Source: CAZJKO01 sp964546995 (GTDB taxonomy: Bacteria > Bacillota_I > Bacilli_A > RF39 > UBA660). From it: a DNA stretch of 48,858 nucleotides. Location: NCBI GenBank assembly GCA_964546995.1, contig CAZJKO010000004.1, forward strand, positions 1-48,858. Direction: 5' to 3'. The translations under genes and the position numbers were made by a program. The notes under the pieces were generated by a model. The model saw only the letters and a program-made list of their open reading frames with translations. It had not been told where the DNA came from and did no database searches. Shown piece after piece: positions 16,486 through 25,177 of the stretch. Each line of letters starts with the position of its first letter. Position 1 is the first letter of the stretch.

Positions 16486-17766
16486 ATGGAAAAAGAGGAA
16501 AAACAAGAAGAGACTAAAAAGAAGCGTGGTAGACCTAAAAAGGTTGTGATCGAAGAGAATGTTCAAGAGGAGCCTCGTGTAGAAATTCGCGAAGTGATTG
16601 TTGAAAAGAAGGCTGGTTTCAATTTTATTGAAGTGGTTATCATTATGATTATTACTGTTTTGTTTGGTACGTTTATTGGTAGTATGATTACTTATAAAAC
16701 GAATGATAATCCTTCCGAGTGTGTTTCAGATGATTTATCAGAGTTTGTGAATACTTATCAAGATTTAGTGGATAATTATTATGATGAACTTGATAAAGAG
16801 GAGCTTTTGAATGCTGGTATTAAGGGGATGATTGAATATTTGGGTGATCCTCATTCTACTTATATGAACGTTGTAGAAAGCGAAGCTTTTATGGAGCGTG
16901 TCGAAGGAAAATACGTAGGAATTGGTACGGAAATTCAGTATTTAAACGGTATTATTACGATTTCTGATCCATTTCCAGATGGTCCTGCTTCTAAAGCAGG
17001 TTTAAAGACTGGGGATATTATTCTTGCGATTGATGGAGAAAATGTTCAAGGAAAAAGTTTGAGCGATGTTTCTAATTTGATTAAGGGTGATGCTGGTAGT
17101 TCTGTTTCTCTTTTGATTAAGAGAGATGAACAGGAATTAGAAGTTTCTGTTCTTCGCGATCACGTCGATATTACATCTGTTACTTCCGATGTTTATACGA
17201 TTGATAATCGTAAGATAGGATATATTAAGATTGATATTTTTGCAGCTAATACCCAAAAGCAATTTAAAAAGGTTTTAGAAGATCTTGAAAAAAAAGATAT
17301 CGATTCTTTGATTATCGATGTTCGAAACAATTCTGGTGGATATCTTACGGTCGTTAGTGAAATGGCTTCTATGTTTTTGGATAAAAGTAAGATTATTTAT
17401 CAATTAGATACTAAAGGGGTTAGGGAACCTATTTATTCTCTTACGAAAGAGAAGAGAACCTATCCTATTGCTGTTTTGATTAATAAGGGTAGTGCTTCTG
17501 CTTCAGAAATTTTGGCATCTGCTTTAAAAGAGTCCTACGGTGCTTTTGTCGTTGGAGTACCATCCTATGGGAAGGGTACTGTTCAAAAGAGTTTTACTCT
17601 TGAGACTGGTTCGACCATTAAATATACAACTCAAAAATGGTTAACGCCAGATGGAAACTGGGTTCATGAGAAAGGTGTTATGCCTACTATCGAAGTAGAG
17701 TTAGATACAACGAGTGATGTCGATACACAATTACAAAAGGCATTAGAGGTGTTATCACAGAAATAG
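16486..17766 (+). CDS. C-terminal processing peptidase (S41, CtpA/CtpB type)
   Basis: S41 peptidases are membrane-anchored serine proteases with a PDZ domain that trims or degrades envelope proteins. ATG 16486 with GAGGTG upstream is chosen over GTG 16477. The cytoplasmic tail carries KKRGRPKK, like an AT-hook, and is followed by one membrane helix (about residues 47-67). A PDZ domain (residues about 145-225, GIGTEIQYLNG to GDAGSSVSLLI) and the protease domain follow. The catalytic Ser lies in GSASASEI and the Lys in YGKGTVQ. At 426 residues it is full length. It is monocistronic, ending in a weak hairpin before the clpB promoter. Confidence 0.9.
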   Translation: MEKEEKQEETKKKRGRPKKVVIEENVQEEPRVEIREVIVEKKAGFNFIEVVIIMIITVLFGTFIGSMITYKTNDNPSECVSDDLSEFVNTYQDLVDNYYDELDKEELLNAGIKGMIEYLGDPHSTYMNVVESEAFMERVEGKYVGIGTEIQYLNGIITISDPFPDGPASKAGLKTGDIILAIDGENVQGKSLSDVSNLIKGDAGSSVSLLIKRDEQELEVSVLRDHVDITSVTSDVYTIDNRKIGYIKIDIFAANTQKQFKKVLEDLEKKDIDSLIIDVRNNSGGYLTVVSEMASMFLDKSKIIYQLDTKGVREPIYSLTKEKRTYPIAVLINKGSASASEILASALKESYGAFVVGVPSYGKGTVQKSFTLETGSTIKYTTQKWLTPDGNWVHEKGVMPTIEVELDTTSDVDTQLQKALEVLSQK

Positions 17767-17802
17767 AGTAGCAGTCATGTTGCTTTATTTTTTTTATCTT
17801 TT

Positions 17803-17829
17803 TTAGCACTCTCTATTGACAAGTGCTAA
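17803..17829 (+). promoter_or_regulatory. CIRCE operator (HrcA site) of clpB
   Basis: TTAGCACTC (17803-17811), a 9-base spacer, then AAGTGCTAA (17821-17829). This matches the CIRCE consensus TTAGCACTC-N9-GAGTGCTAA at 17 of 18 arm positions. It overlaps the -35 box of the clpB promoter, so HrcA binding would block transcription until heat stress. Confidence 0.93.
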
Positions 17830-17843
17830 AAAATGCATATAAT
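17816..17843 (+). promoter_or_regulatory. consensus sigma-A promoter of clpB
   Basis: A perfect TTGACA (17816-17821) and a perfect TATAAT (17838-17843) are separated by 16 bases. The CIRCE element covers the -35 box. Confidence 0.9.
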
Positions 17844-17875
17844 AGAATTGTAGTTATGAGAAAGGAGTGGTTACT

Positions 17876-19972
17876 ATGTATCAAAATCAAAATGAGCAAG
17901 AAGAAAATGTACTTGAAAAGTATGGTCGTAACATCAATGATGCGGTTAAGAATGGTAAGATCGATCCTGTCATTGGTCGCGATGAAGAAATTCGTGGTAT
18001 TACGAGAGTATTGTCGCGAAGAACAAAGAACAACCCTGTTTTAATTGGAGAGCCAGGTGTTGGTAAAACAGCTATTGTTGAAGGTTTAGCACTTCGTATT
18101 GTTCAAGGTGATGTTCCATCTAGTTTGAAAGATAAGGTTATCTTTGAATTAGATATGGCTAGTTTAATTGCTGGTGCTAAATATCGTGGTGAATTTGAAG
18201 AGCGTTTGAAAAATGTGTTAACAGAAGTGAAGAAGAGCGATGGAAATATCATTATGTTTATCGATGAAATTCATACGATTGTTGGTAGTGGCAATATGGA
18301 AGGAGCTATGGATACTTCTAATATTTTGAAACCGATGCTTGCCCGTGGTGAAATTCATGTTATTGGTGCTACGACGTTAAATGAGTACCGTAAATATATT
18401 GAGAAAGATGGAGCACTTGAGAGACGTTTTCAAAAGATTAAAGTTAGTGAGCCTACCGTTATGGATACCATTACTATTTTGCGTGGGTTAAAAGAACGAT
18501 TTGAGATTCATCATGGTGTATCGATTCAAGATAAAGCATTGATTGCTGCGGCAACGCTTTCTAATCGTTATATTACGGATCGTTATTTGCCGGATAAGGC
18601 GATCGATTTGGTCGATGAAGCTTGTGCAACGATTCGGGTGCAAATGGATTCTGTTCCAATTGAATTAGATACGTTGACAAGAGAAATTATGCGTCTTGAA
18701 ATCGAAAAGCAAGCGATTAAGAAAGAAACCGATGAACTATCTAAAAAACGTCTTTTGGAAATCGACGATACCTTGAATACTTTAAAGGTTCAGGAACAAG
18801 AACTTAAGAATTCTTGGAATCAAGAGAAACAAATCAACGATAAAGTGAAATCAAAGAAGAAGGAATTAGAGCAAGCTCGCTTTCAACTTTCTCAGGCAGA
18901 GAATCGTTATGATTTGGAAGAGGCAGCTAAACTTCGTCATGGAGAAATTCCTAAATTAGAAAAAGAACTACAAGAATTACAAGCTCAAAACGAAAATAAG
19001 ATTTTAAGTGATACCGTATCCTTAGAATCGATTGCTACGGTTATTTCCAAATGGACCAATATTCCCATTAGTAAATTGATGAGTGGTGAGCGTGAAAAAC
19101 TTCTTCAGTTAGAAGAAAATTTAGGCAAACGTGTCATTGGACAAGAAGAGGCTTTACATTTGGTTAGTGATGCTATTTTGAAGAGCAGAAGTGGTATCAA
19201 AGATCCTAATCGTCCTATTGGTTCCTTTATCTTTTTGGGACCTACTGGTGTGGGTAAGACGGAAGTTGCTAAGAGTTTAGCTTACGAACTGTTCGATGAT
19301 GAGAAACATATGATTCGTATTGATATGAGCGAGTATATGGAAAAATTTAGTGTATCGCGATTGATCGGTTCGCCTCCTGGATATGTAGGATATGAAGAGG
19401 GTGGTCAATTAACGGAAGCGGTTCGAAGAAATCCTTACAGTATTGTCCTTTTTGATGAAATCGAAAAAGCCCATCCTGAAGTTCTTAATTTATTGCTTCA
19501 AATTTTAGATGATGGTCGTATTACAGATTCGAATGGACGAACGGTCGACTTTAAAAATACTATTATTATTATGACTTCTAATCTTGGTAGTGAATACATT
19601 CTAGATGGTAAAACAGATATGGTTACTCAAGAATTAAAGCAAACTTTCCGTCCTGAATTTATCAATCGAATTGATGAAATTATCGTTTTTCATGCCTTAA
19701 CGAAAGATGTAATTAACAATATACTAGATAAAATTATATTCGAGCTTGAAGATCGTCTTAAAGATAAAGATATTCATTTGGTACTTACCGATCAAGCACG
19801 AGAATACTTAGTTGATAGTGGTTATGATGTCAATTATGGAGCTAGACCATTGAAACATTTGGTGAGTCGTACTGTCGAGTCAAAGTTAGCGAAAGAATTG
19901 ATTCAAGATCATATTTCTTATGGTCAAAAAGTTGTGATCGATTACCAAAATCAAGACATTGTATTAAAGTAG
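17876..19972 (+). CDS. clpB: ClpB disaggregase lacking the N-terminal domain
   Basis: ClpB is the AAA+ hexamer that works with DnaK to extract proteins from aggregates. The protein starts almost directly at the first ATPase domain (VLEKYGRNINDAV, Walker A GEPGVGKT, Walker B IIMFIDE). It has a complete ClpB-type coiled M-domain (about residues 275-390, including YDLEEAAKLRHGEIPKLEKE) and a second ATPase domain (GPTGVGKT, SIVLFDEIEKAHPEV). The roughly 140-residue N-domain is missing, making it 698 residues instead of about 860. No ClpP-docking loop is seen, and the long M-domain excludes ClpC/ClpE. ATG 17876 is chosen; GTG 17867 lies in the ribosome site. CIRCE control fits ClpB. Confidence 0.9.
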   Translation: MYQNQNEQEENVLEKYGRNINDAVKNGKIDPVIGRDEEIRGITRVLSRRTKNNPVLIGEPGVGKTAIVEGLALRIVQGDVPSSLKDKVIFELDMASLIAGAKYRGEFEERLKNVLTEVKKSDGNIIMFIDEIHTIVGSGNMEGAMDTSNILKPMLARGEIHVIGATTLNEYRKYIEKDGALERRFQKIKVSEPTVMDTITILRGLKERFEIHHGVSIQDKALIAAATLSNRYITDRYLPDKAIDLVDEACATIRVQMDSVPIELDTLTREIMRLEIEKQAIKKETDELSKKRLLEIDDTLNTLKVQEQELKNSWNQEKQINDKVKSKKKELEQARFQLSQAENRYDLEEAAKLRHGEIPKLEKELQELQAQNENKILSDTVSLESIATVISKWTNIPISKLMSGEREKLLQLEENLGKRVIGQEEALHLVSDAILKSRSGIKDPNRPIGSFIFLGPTGVGKTEVAKSLAYELFDDEKHMIRIDMSEYMEKFSVSRLIGSPPGYVGYEEGGQLTEAVRRNPYSIVLFDEIEKAHPEVLNLLLQILDDGRITDSNGRTVDFKNTIIIMTSNLGSEYILDGKTDMVTQELKQTFRPEFINRIDEIIVFHALTKDVINNILDKIIFELEDRLKDKDIHLVLTDQAREYLVDSGYDVNYGARPLKHLVSRTVESKLAKELIQDHISYGQKVVIDYQNQDIVLK

Positions 19973-19992
19973 AGAAAATTCTCTACTTTTTT
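19966..19992. terminator. bidirectional terminator
   Basis: AAAGTAGAG (19966-19974) pairs with CTCTACTTT (19981-19989), followed by T residues. It separates clpB (plus) from the sortase gene (minus). Confidence 0.8.
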
Positions 19993-20504
19993 GTTGCTAT
20001 TACGACTAACTGTTTTCCCTCCTGGTTCGGACTACATGTGGTTAAAACAATTTGTGTTTTTTTGTCATCTCGCACAAGAAAAAGTTTTCCTTTTTTTTCT
20101 ACTTCTTTGATCTTCGTAACTGAATAGGTATATGTTAGTTCTTTGTCCTTGATATAAATGGTATCCTCTAACGTTAATTCATCTAAGCGATCAAAAAAAG
20201 ATACGGAGCTATTTCCAGAATGTGCAGCTAGAATGAGTTGATGGTTGTTCGATTCTTTTAGTATTGTGACATTTTCTTCAATATTGTTTTTTTTGCTTTC
20301 TTTTTTATATAAGGGTTTATATAAATCAATTTTTGGAATATTTAATGAAGCGATTGGTTCTTCGATTATTTCTTGTTTTTCTCTTTTCGTTATTATCGAT
20401 TGAGTTTGTTTTTTGATGTGATTGTTGTGAGGTGTTACTTCTTCTATTTGAATGAAACTAATTAAGAGTAAAATGATTACGATAATACTTTTTCTTTTGA
20501 TCAT
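19983..20504 (-). CDS. sortase, probably class D/B-like, with Lys in place of catalytic Arg
   Basis: Sortases cut a sorting motif and join surface proteins to the cell wall or to pilins. The 173-residue protein has an N-terminal membrane helix (residues 6-20), the catalytic His in LILAAHSGNSS (H95) and Cys in IVLTTCSP (C157). In the C-terminal strand GKQLVVIATKK a lysine (K164) stands where the third catalytic residue, Arg, is expected. That strand is also short. It overlaps the adhesin gene upstream on the same strand by 47 bases, with TTAGGAG as its ribosome site, so the two are co-expressed and probably enzyme and substrate. Confidence 0.8.
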   Translation of the reverse strand: MIKRKSIIVIILLLISFIQIEEVTPHNNHIKKQTQSIITKREKQEIIEEPIASLNIPKIDLYKPLYKKESKKNNIEENVTILKESNNHQLILAAHSGNSSVSFFDRLDELTLEDTIYIKDKELTYTYSVTKIKEVEKKGKLFLVRDDKKTQIVLTTCSPNQEGKQLVVIATKK

Positions 20505-21915
20505 CGATCCATTCTCCTAAGTTCCATTTTTTTTCAATTTGATTTTTCATGGTGTCGGGTACATCTATTTCGTAGTTTTTTAGATGATACGTTTGGGTAA
20601 GGTCACTTTCTTTTGTTACTTCGATTGTGAAATCCTCAACTTCTTCGAATCCTTCTTTGGTATTTATTTGGTGGATGAGATAAGTTCCATAGGGAAGAAT
20701 AATACTTGCATATCCTTTTTCATCTGTCGTTATCTCTTGAATGATTTCACCAGTTTGTGAAAGAATCGCAAAAGTAATTCCTTCTTCATCTTTCCAGTTT
20801 TCTTCTTTTCCATATTGTTTATAAATTTCTATTTTGTTTTTTATGATTTTGTTTTCTATCGTAATTTCTTTTTTTAAGTAACTTCTCGAGATATCTACTT
20901 TCACTTCTTCTTTATTTAATTCATATCCTTCTCCTGTGCTTTTTTCTTTGACATAGTATGTTCCTTTGCCTAAATCTTCAAATACGACTTGATTGTTTTC
21001 ATCGAGTGGTTTTTCTTCTAATTTATGGTGTTGTTCATCGAATAATTCAAATACCGTTCCTTCTAGAGTTGCGTTATTTTGGTAGGGTGGATCTAATTCT
21101 TCTATTTTCTTTTGAACGATGATTTTTCCTGTTAAGACATTGATATAAAGATCTGTTTTTATGGGATAGTAATCTCCTACTACGACGATATCTTGGCTGG
21201 TTGGGTGATGATAGAATAGGGGAGGTATTTGATATTGGTTACTTTCTTTGGTGAAATATATTCTATCTTTTCCTTTGGTTGTTGCTTCGATTGTTAATTC
21301 ATTGTTGTTTTTGCTGATGTTATTTTTTCCGTTCGTCATTTGAAAATTTGCTAATACATTATTGTGATCGACAATGGTTTCTTTGTCTCCTTTTAGTATT
21401 GTATATATCGTTCCACCAAAGGATGGTTTTTGATCATGGTTTTGCACAAGGGTGTTTATTTCGTTTATTTCTTGATCAAATTGGTGATTGTTTTCTCCTA
21501 ATGGTTGATCGGCAAAGTACATGGTTGCTGTCGGTTCGGCAATTTGCCATATCAATAGTTGTGTGATGGCATACCATTTGGGGTCGGTATGATTTTCATA
21601 ACCGTAACCGTAGTACGCTGTCAGGTAGATTCTTTTCCACATATCTTGAGACATGCCATTTATTTGCATGCTTTCTTCATAAGTTGTACTTTCGTCTAAA
21701 GTACGAAATGGTTCGATACAGTATGCTTTTACACCATCTTGTCTTTCTATGTAGCGTGCTTTTTGATAGTAGATAATGCCATTTTCGTTTTTTCTATGTT
21801 GCCAAATGCCTTGGATATAATCTGTTTCGTGAAACGAAACAGATTGTGCGTTTACTTCTTTTGTTCCTATTAAACTTCCTAATAGGATGAGAATAATCGT
21901 CATTATTTTTTTCAT
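20458..21915 (-). CDS. thioester-domain and Cna-B surface adhesin
   Basis: A signal peptide (cleavage near residue 23, VNAQS) is followed by a thioester domain. Cys66 in AYCIEPF and Gln119 in ITQLLIWQ are placed to form the internal thioester that lets such adhesins bond covalently to host or surface amines. Two Cna-B/SpaA-like stalk domains follow (about residues 265-360 and 365-445). The C-terminus has VPDTM where a sorting motif such as VPDTG would lie, then 30 polar residues, with no membrane helix or basic tail. It therefore lacks a standard cell-wall anchor. It is encoded directly before and overlapping the sortase gene. Confidence 0.82.
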   Translation of the reverse strand: MKKIMTIILILLGSLIGTKEVNAQSVSFHETDYIQGIWQHRKNENGIIYYQKARYIERQDGVKAYCIEPFRTLDESTTYEESMQINGMSQDMWKRIYLTAYYGYGYENHTDPKWYAITQLLIWQIAEPTATMYFADQPLGENNHQFDQEINEINTLVQNHDQKPSFGGTIYTILKGDKETIVDHNNVLANFQMTNGKNNISKNNNELTIEATTKGKDRIYFTKESNQYQIPPLFYHHPTSQDIVVVGDYYPIKTDLYINVLTGKIIVQKKIEELDPPYQNNATLEGTVFELFDEQHHKLEEKPLDENNQVVFEDLGKGTYYVKEKSTGEGYELNKEEVKVDISRSYLKKEITIENKIIKNKIEIYKQYGKEENWKDEEGITFAILSQTGEIIQEITTDEKGYASIILPYGTYLIHQINTKEGFEEVEDFTIEVTKESDLTQTYHLKNYEIDVPDTMKNQIEKKWNLGEWIDDQKKKYYRNHFTLN

Positions 21916-22126
21916 AAAATTCCTTCTTTCTTTGGGTTTGATGGAACTTTATCAGTTTTTCTTTGTCTTTGCAAATCCTCCTTTTCATGAATTGCTTTTT
22001 GTTTTTGTTTACTTTTTGGTCTTTTCTTTGCTTAAATATGTTATTTTTAAGCAAATTTATATTAAATTTGTTTTTTTCTTCTTTTTTTCTTTTTTTTGTT
22101 ATAATAGTTCCTTGGAGGAAAATGTT

Positions 22127-22558
22127 ATGAATTCTAAGCAATCACTTACTATATTTGATATTCAAACAGTATTAAGTTTAATTAATGTTATCGATTATCC
22201 TTTGGATGATCAATTGGTTATTGATTCTATTTCGCGAGATGGACAGTCTTATTCTTTGTTCGGACATTTGTCTGATGGAGATGGAACTGTTATGTATCAC
22301 TTTGTTTTTGGTAAAAATATCGAGGGAGAACGAGTATTACATCAAAAGGAGTTTGTTTCTAATATATCGTATACGATTACAGAGTTATTATCTTCTAAGG
22401 AGAAATCCATTTTGTTGTTGTTGGAAAATGGCAAAGCAAAATCCTTTATCCAGACGAATGAACGCTTATATTTGGATTATCAATTTCCTCATCATTTTCA
22501 TGTGGTACCTGTCGATGATATTGAAACATTACATTATCAAAAAAAGAAGTCAAAATAA
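22127..22558 (+). CDS. hypothetical protein, 143 aa
   Basis: The frame is open from 21887, but ATG 22127 with GGAGG at 22114-22118 and a TATAAT box near 22100 define the start (MNSKQSLTIFDIQTVLSL). The product is a soluble, mixed alpha/beta protein without cysteines or membrane helices. I do not recognise a family. It is transcribed divergently from the adhesin-sortase pair and stops at a hairpin shared with the opposite operon. Confidence 0.65.
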   Translation: MNSKQSLTIFDIQTVLSLINVIDYPLDDQLVIDSISRDGQSYSLFGHLSDGDGTVMYHFVFGKNIEGERVLHQKEFVSNISYTITELLSSKEKSILLLLENGKAKSFIQTNERLYLDYQFPHHFHVVPVDDIETLHYQKKKSK

Positions 22559-22582
22559 AACGTCATAGGAGACGTTTTTTTA
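22557..22582. terminator. bidirectional terminator
   Basis: AAAACGTC (22557-22564) pairs with GACGTTTT (22571-22578), followed by T residues. It ends the plus-strand gene and the minus-strand acetylation operon. Confidence 0.8.
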
Positions 22583-23716
22583 GTGTACGGAAATAATTCC
22601 TAGATCTTTTTCAATGGTATTCATGTTATAAAGAAAAAGGACATGATCAATTTTTTGTTGTGCAATATATTCTGTGATGGAATATTTATAGAATCTGGGG
22701 TCGATTACCGCGATATTATGGTAGTGTTCACTTACGAGAGGGATAAAGCTATTTGCATAGCTATCTTTGATGATGAGTAAGTTTCCTGTTTTTTGATTTT
22801 GGTTGGTTATTTCGATTAGGGGATGATTTCCATCTAAGAAGTATGCGTATTTATCTTTTTGGGTTAGGTATTTTTCTTCATAAAACGTTTGGGTTCGTTT
22901 TTTTTCATATACGTAATTTACTTCATAAGATGATTCTTGTTTTGGGTTTAATCTATGAATAGTATCGCTTTGATATTCTTTTACATTCGTTTTTGAATAA
23001 AGCGTTCCATTGAAATCGTTGGTTACTTCTATTTGGTCCCATGATTCTAGTGGGATTGGTTCGATATTATTTTTTTTACAGAAAGCTTGGTATCCATAAT
23101 ATGCTCCATACGTCGTCCAGTGGTGATCTAATCGATAGAACATTGGATAGGTTTCTTTTCCTTTTTTTAATTCGGAATAAACATCGATTGCTTCTATTCC
23201 TTCTACCTGGTTAATGATTTTGTTCAAATCCTCTAGTTGATGGGAAGGTAAGGTTATGTTGGGAAGTTTGTCTATGTTAATCGTTATCGAAGTAGGTACT
23301 AGCATGAGTTGTACTGTTATATCTTTTGTTGCTTTTTTGAATTGGTTGAGAGACATGACTATTTTTTCGATGTTTTTTTCATCCATTTTTGTATATTTTT
23401 CGATTAAGTATTGATCTTTTCCAAGGTATACATCTTTATTTTCCTTTTTTCCAAGAAGTTTTTCTGTTTGGTACTTCGTGGTTAAAAAGGTTCTTCTAAA
23501 TGGAAAGTGATCACTGGTATAGTTCTCTAAGTTTTTCACAAAAGTCCCATTTTGAATCGTTTCTAAGGAGAATTTCGGAAATTTTTCTAGATAGCGATTT
23601 TCATCCTCTGAAAAGGTATGCTTTGGTAAAGTGAATAATAATATGCTAAATACGATTGTTAGTCCCATTAAAAAGATGGCAATATATTTCATATATGGAT
23701 TTTGTTCTTCGATCAT
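22580..23716 (-). CDS. DHHW-motif protein (AlgJ/AlgX-like partner of MBOAT)
   Basis: DHHW proteins are extracytoplasmic SGNH-like partners of membrane-bound O-acyltransferases that move acetyl groups onto exported polysaccharide. The 378-residue product has one N-terminal membrane helix (about residues 9-29) and the name-giving motif in YRLDHHWTTYGAYYGYQAF at about residues 193-211. LLIIKDSYANSFIPL carries the KDSYANS block with the probable nucleophilic Ser. It starts 16 bases after the MBOAT gene on the same strand, with AGGAG as ribosome site. The polymer is unknown. Confidence 0.85.
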   Translation of the reverse strand: MIEEQNPYMKYIAIFLMGLTIVFSILLFTLPKHTFSEDENRYLEKFPKFSLETIQNGTFVKNLENYTSDHFPFRRTFLTTKYQTEKLLGKKENKDVYLGKDQYLIEKYTKMDEKNIEKIVMSLNQFKKATKDITVQLMLVPTSITINIDKLPNITLPSHQLEDLNKIINQVEGIEAIDVYSELKKGKETYPMFYRLDHHWTTYGAYYGYQAFCKKNNIEPIPLESWDQIEVTNDFNGTLYSKTNVKEYQSDTIHRLNPKQESSYEVNYVYEKKRTQTFYEEKYLTQKDKYAYFLDGNHPLIEITNQNQKTGNLLIIKDSYANSFIPLVSEHYHNIAVIDPRFYKYSITEYIAQQKIDHVLFLYNMNTIEKDLGIISVH

Positions 23717-23732
23717 TTTTATTCTCCTTTAT

Positions 23733-25139
23733 TTAAAATCTGAAATAGAGAAAGGGATTATATGCACTATCGACAAGATAGGATACTGATATGATAAATA
23801 TTAGGGTGTATGTTACTAATGTTATTAGGAAGCTTATTCGTTGTGTTCGGTTATTTTTTTTCTTTCCTAATTGATATGAAATATTTTTGATTAGAGGAGT
23901 TGAACAGATTATTCCGATTAGGAGTAATGTTTTATTGTTTATTAAATAGTAAAGTGTTTCTTGGTTTATAAGGGAAACTGAATTTTGACCAAACATATTT
24001 CCTAAGTACGTTAGCAATTGTTTGGTGTCGTCAAAGGCAAAGATACACCAACCAATTAGAATAAAGAATAGAGCGTAGATATGTTTAAACATGTTGGGCA
24101 GTTTATCTAGATATTTTTTTAAGAAGAATTTTTCTATTAATAATAGAATTCCATAGTAGAGTCCCCACCATAGGAAATTCCAAGCTGCACCGTGCCAAAA
24201 TCCTGTGAGTAACCAAACAATTAGAATATTTCGTACGTGTTTGAATTTTCCTTTTCGATTTCCTCCTAAAGGAATATAGACATAGTCTTTGAAGAAAGTG
24301 GAAAGAGAAATGTGCCATCTGCGCCAAAAGTCGGTTATACTTGTTGCCATATATGGATCGTTAAAGTTTTCTAAGAAGTTAAATCCTAGCATTTTACCCA
24401 TGCCAATTCCCATATCGCTGTATCCAGAAAAATCAAAATATATCTGTAAGGCAAAGGCAATGATACCAAGCCAACAACCCATCATTGTAGGTGTTTCAGT
24501 AATCCTTAGTTGATCCCATAATAGACCAATGTTGTTTGCAAGAATTACTTTTTTTCCTAATCCTTTGATAAATCTTAAAAACCCTTCTGTTACTTCTTGG
24601 AAAGTCACTTTTCTATTTTGTAATTCTTCCTGGATGGTTTGATATCTTACGATAGGTCCAGCGATGAGTTGCGGGAACATACTGATGTAAGTTAAGAATC
24701 TTAAAAAGTTTTTTTCTTTTGGTACTTCTTTACGATAGACGTCTACACTGTAAGATATGGCTTGAAAGGTATAAAAACTGATGCCAATTGGAAGGGGAAA
24801 GTTTTGTTTTTTGAAGGAAAGAGAAAATAGTTTGTTGATGTTTTCAATGAAGAAATTACCATATTTATAAAATCCTAATAAGAAAAGACTGATGCTAATT
24901 GTTGTGATGAGGGTTATTTTTCGTTTTCGGGGATACTTTTCCATGATGATGCCACTTAAGTAATTGACGAGAGATGTGATGATCATGAGAATGATATAGA
25001 TCGGTTCTCCCCAAGCATAGAAGATGAGACTGGCAATCATTAAAATTATGTTTTTTGCTTTGTTGCCTTTTACGATATAGTATAAGATAAAAGTGATCGG
25101 CATAAAGATAAAAAGAAAGGGTAAACTACTGAAAACCAT
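23733..25139 (-). CDS. MBOAT family membrane-bound O-acyltransferase
   Basis: The 468-residue polytopic membrane protein has about ten to eleven helices and the MBOAT signatures: PIGISFYTFQAISYSVDVYR, DFSGYSDMGIG and the active-site histidine in FWHGAAWNFLWWG. It belongs to the AlgI/DltB-type acyl exporters that pass acetyl groups across the membrane to a partner enzyme, here the DHHW protein encoded next. No dltA or carrier gene lies beside it, so polysaccharide acetylation is more likely than teichoic acid alanylation. A hairpin separates it from the DUF4358 lipoprotein gene upstream. Confidence 0.9.
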   Translation of the reverse strand: MVFSSLPFLFIFMPITFILYYIVKGNKAKNIILMIASLIFYAWGEPIYIILMIITSLVNYLSGIIMEKYPRKRKITLITTISISLFLLGFYKYGNFFIENINKLFSLSFKKQNFPLPIGISFYTFQAISYSVDVYRKEVPKEKNFLRFLTYISMFPQLIAGPIVRYQTIQEELQNRKVTFQEVTEGFLRFIKGLGKKVILANNIGLLWDQLRITETPTMMGCWLGIIAFALQIYFDFSGYSDMGIGMGKMLGFNFLENFNDPYMATSITDFWRRWHISLSTFFKDYVYIPLGGNRKGKFKHVRNILIVWLLTGFWHGAAWNFLWWGLYYGILLLIEKFFLKKYLDKLPNMFKHIYALFFILIGWCIFAFDDTKQLLTYLGNMFGQNSVSLINQETLYYLINNKTLLLIGIICSTPLIKNISYQLGKKKNNRTQRISFLITLVTYTLIFIISVSYLVDSAYNPFLYFRF

Positions 25140-25154
25140 GTTTTGCCTCCTTAC

Positions 25155-25177
25155 AAAAAAATGAGGATACCCTCACT
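25155..25177 (-). terminator. terminator or attenuator inside the acetylation operon
   Basis: Read on the minus strand, GTGAGGGTATCCTCAT folds as a GTGAGG/TCCTCAT hairpin followed by a T-run. It begins at the DUF4358 stop codon and lies 15 bases before the MBOAT start, so it may lower expression of the two downstream genes. Confidence 0.6.

Noticed and set aside
17876..19972. Annotation of the AAA+ protein as ClpC or ClpE
   Set aside because: A full-length ClpB coiled M-domain is present and no ClpP-docking loop or ClpC N-domain is seen, and CIRCE control fits ClpB.
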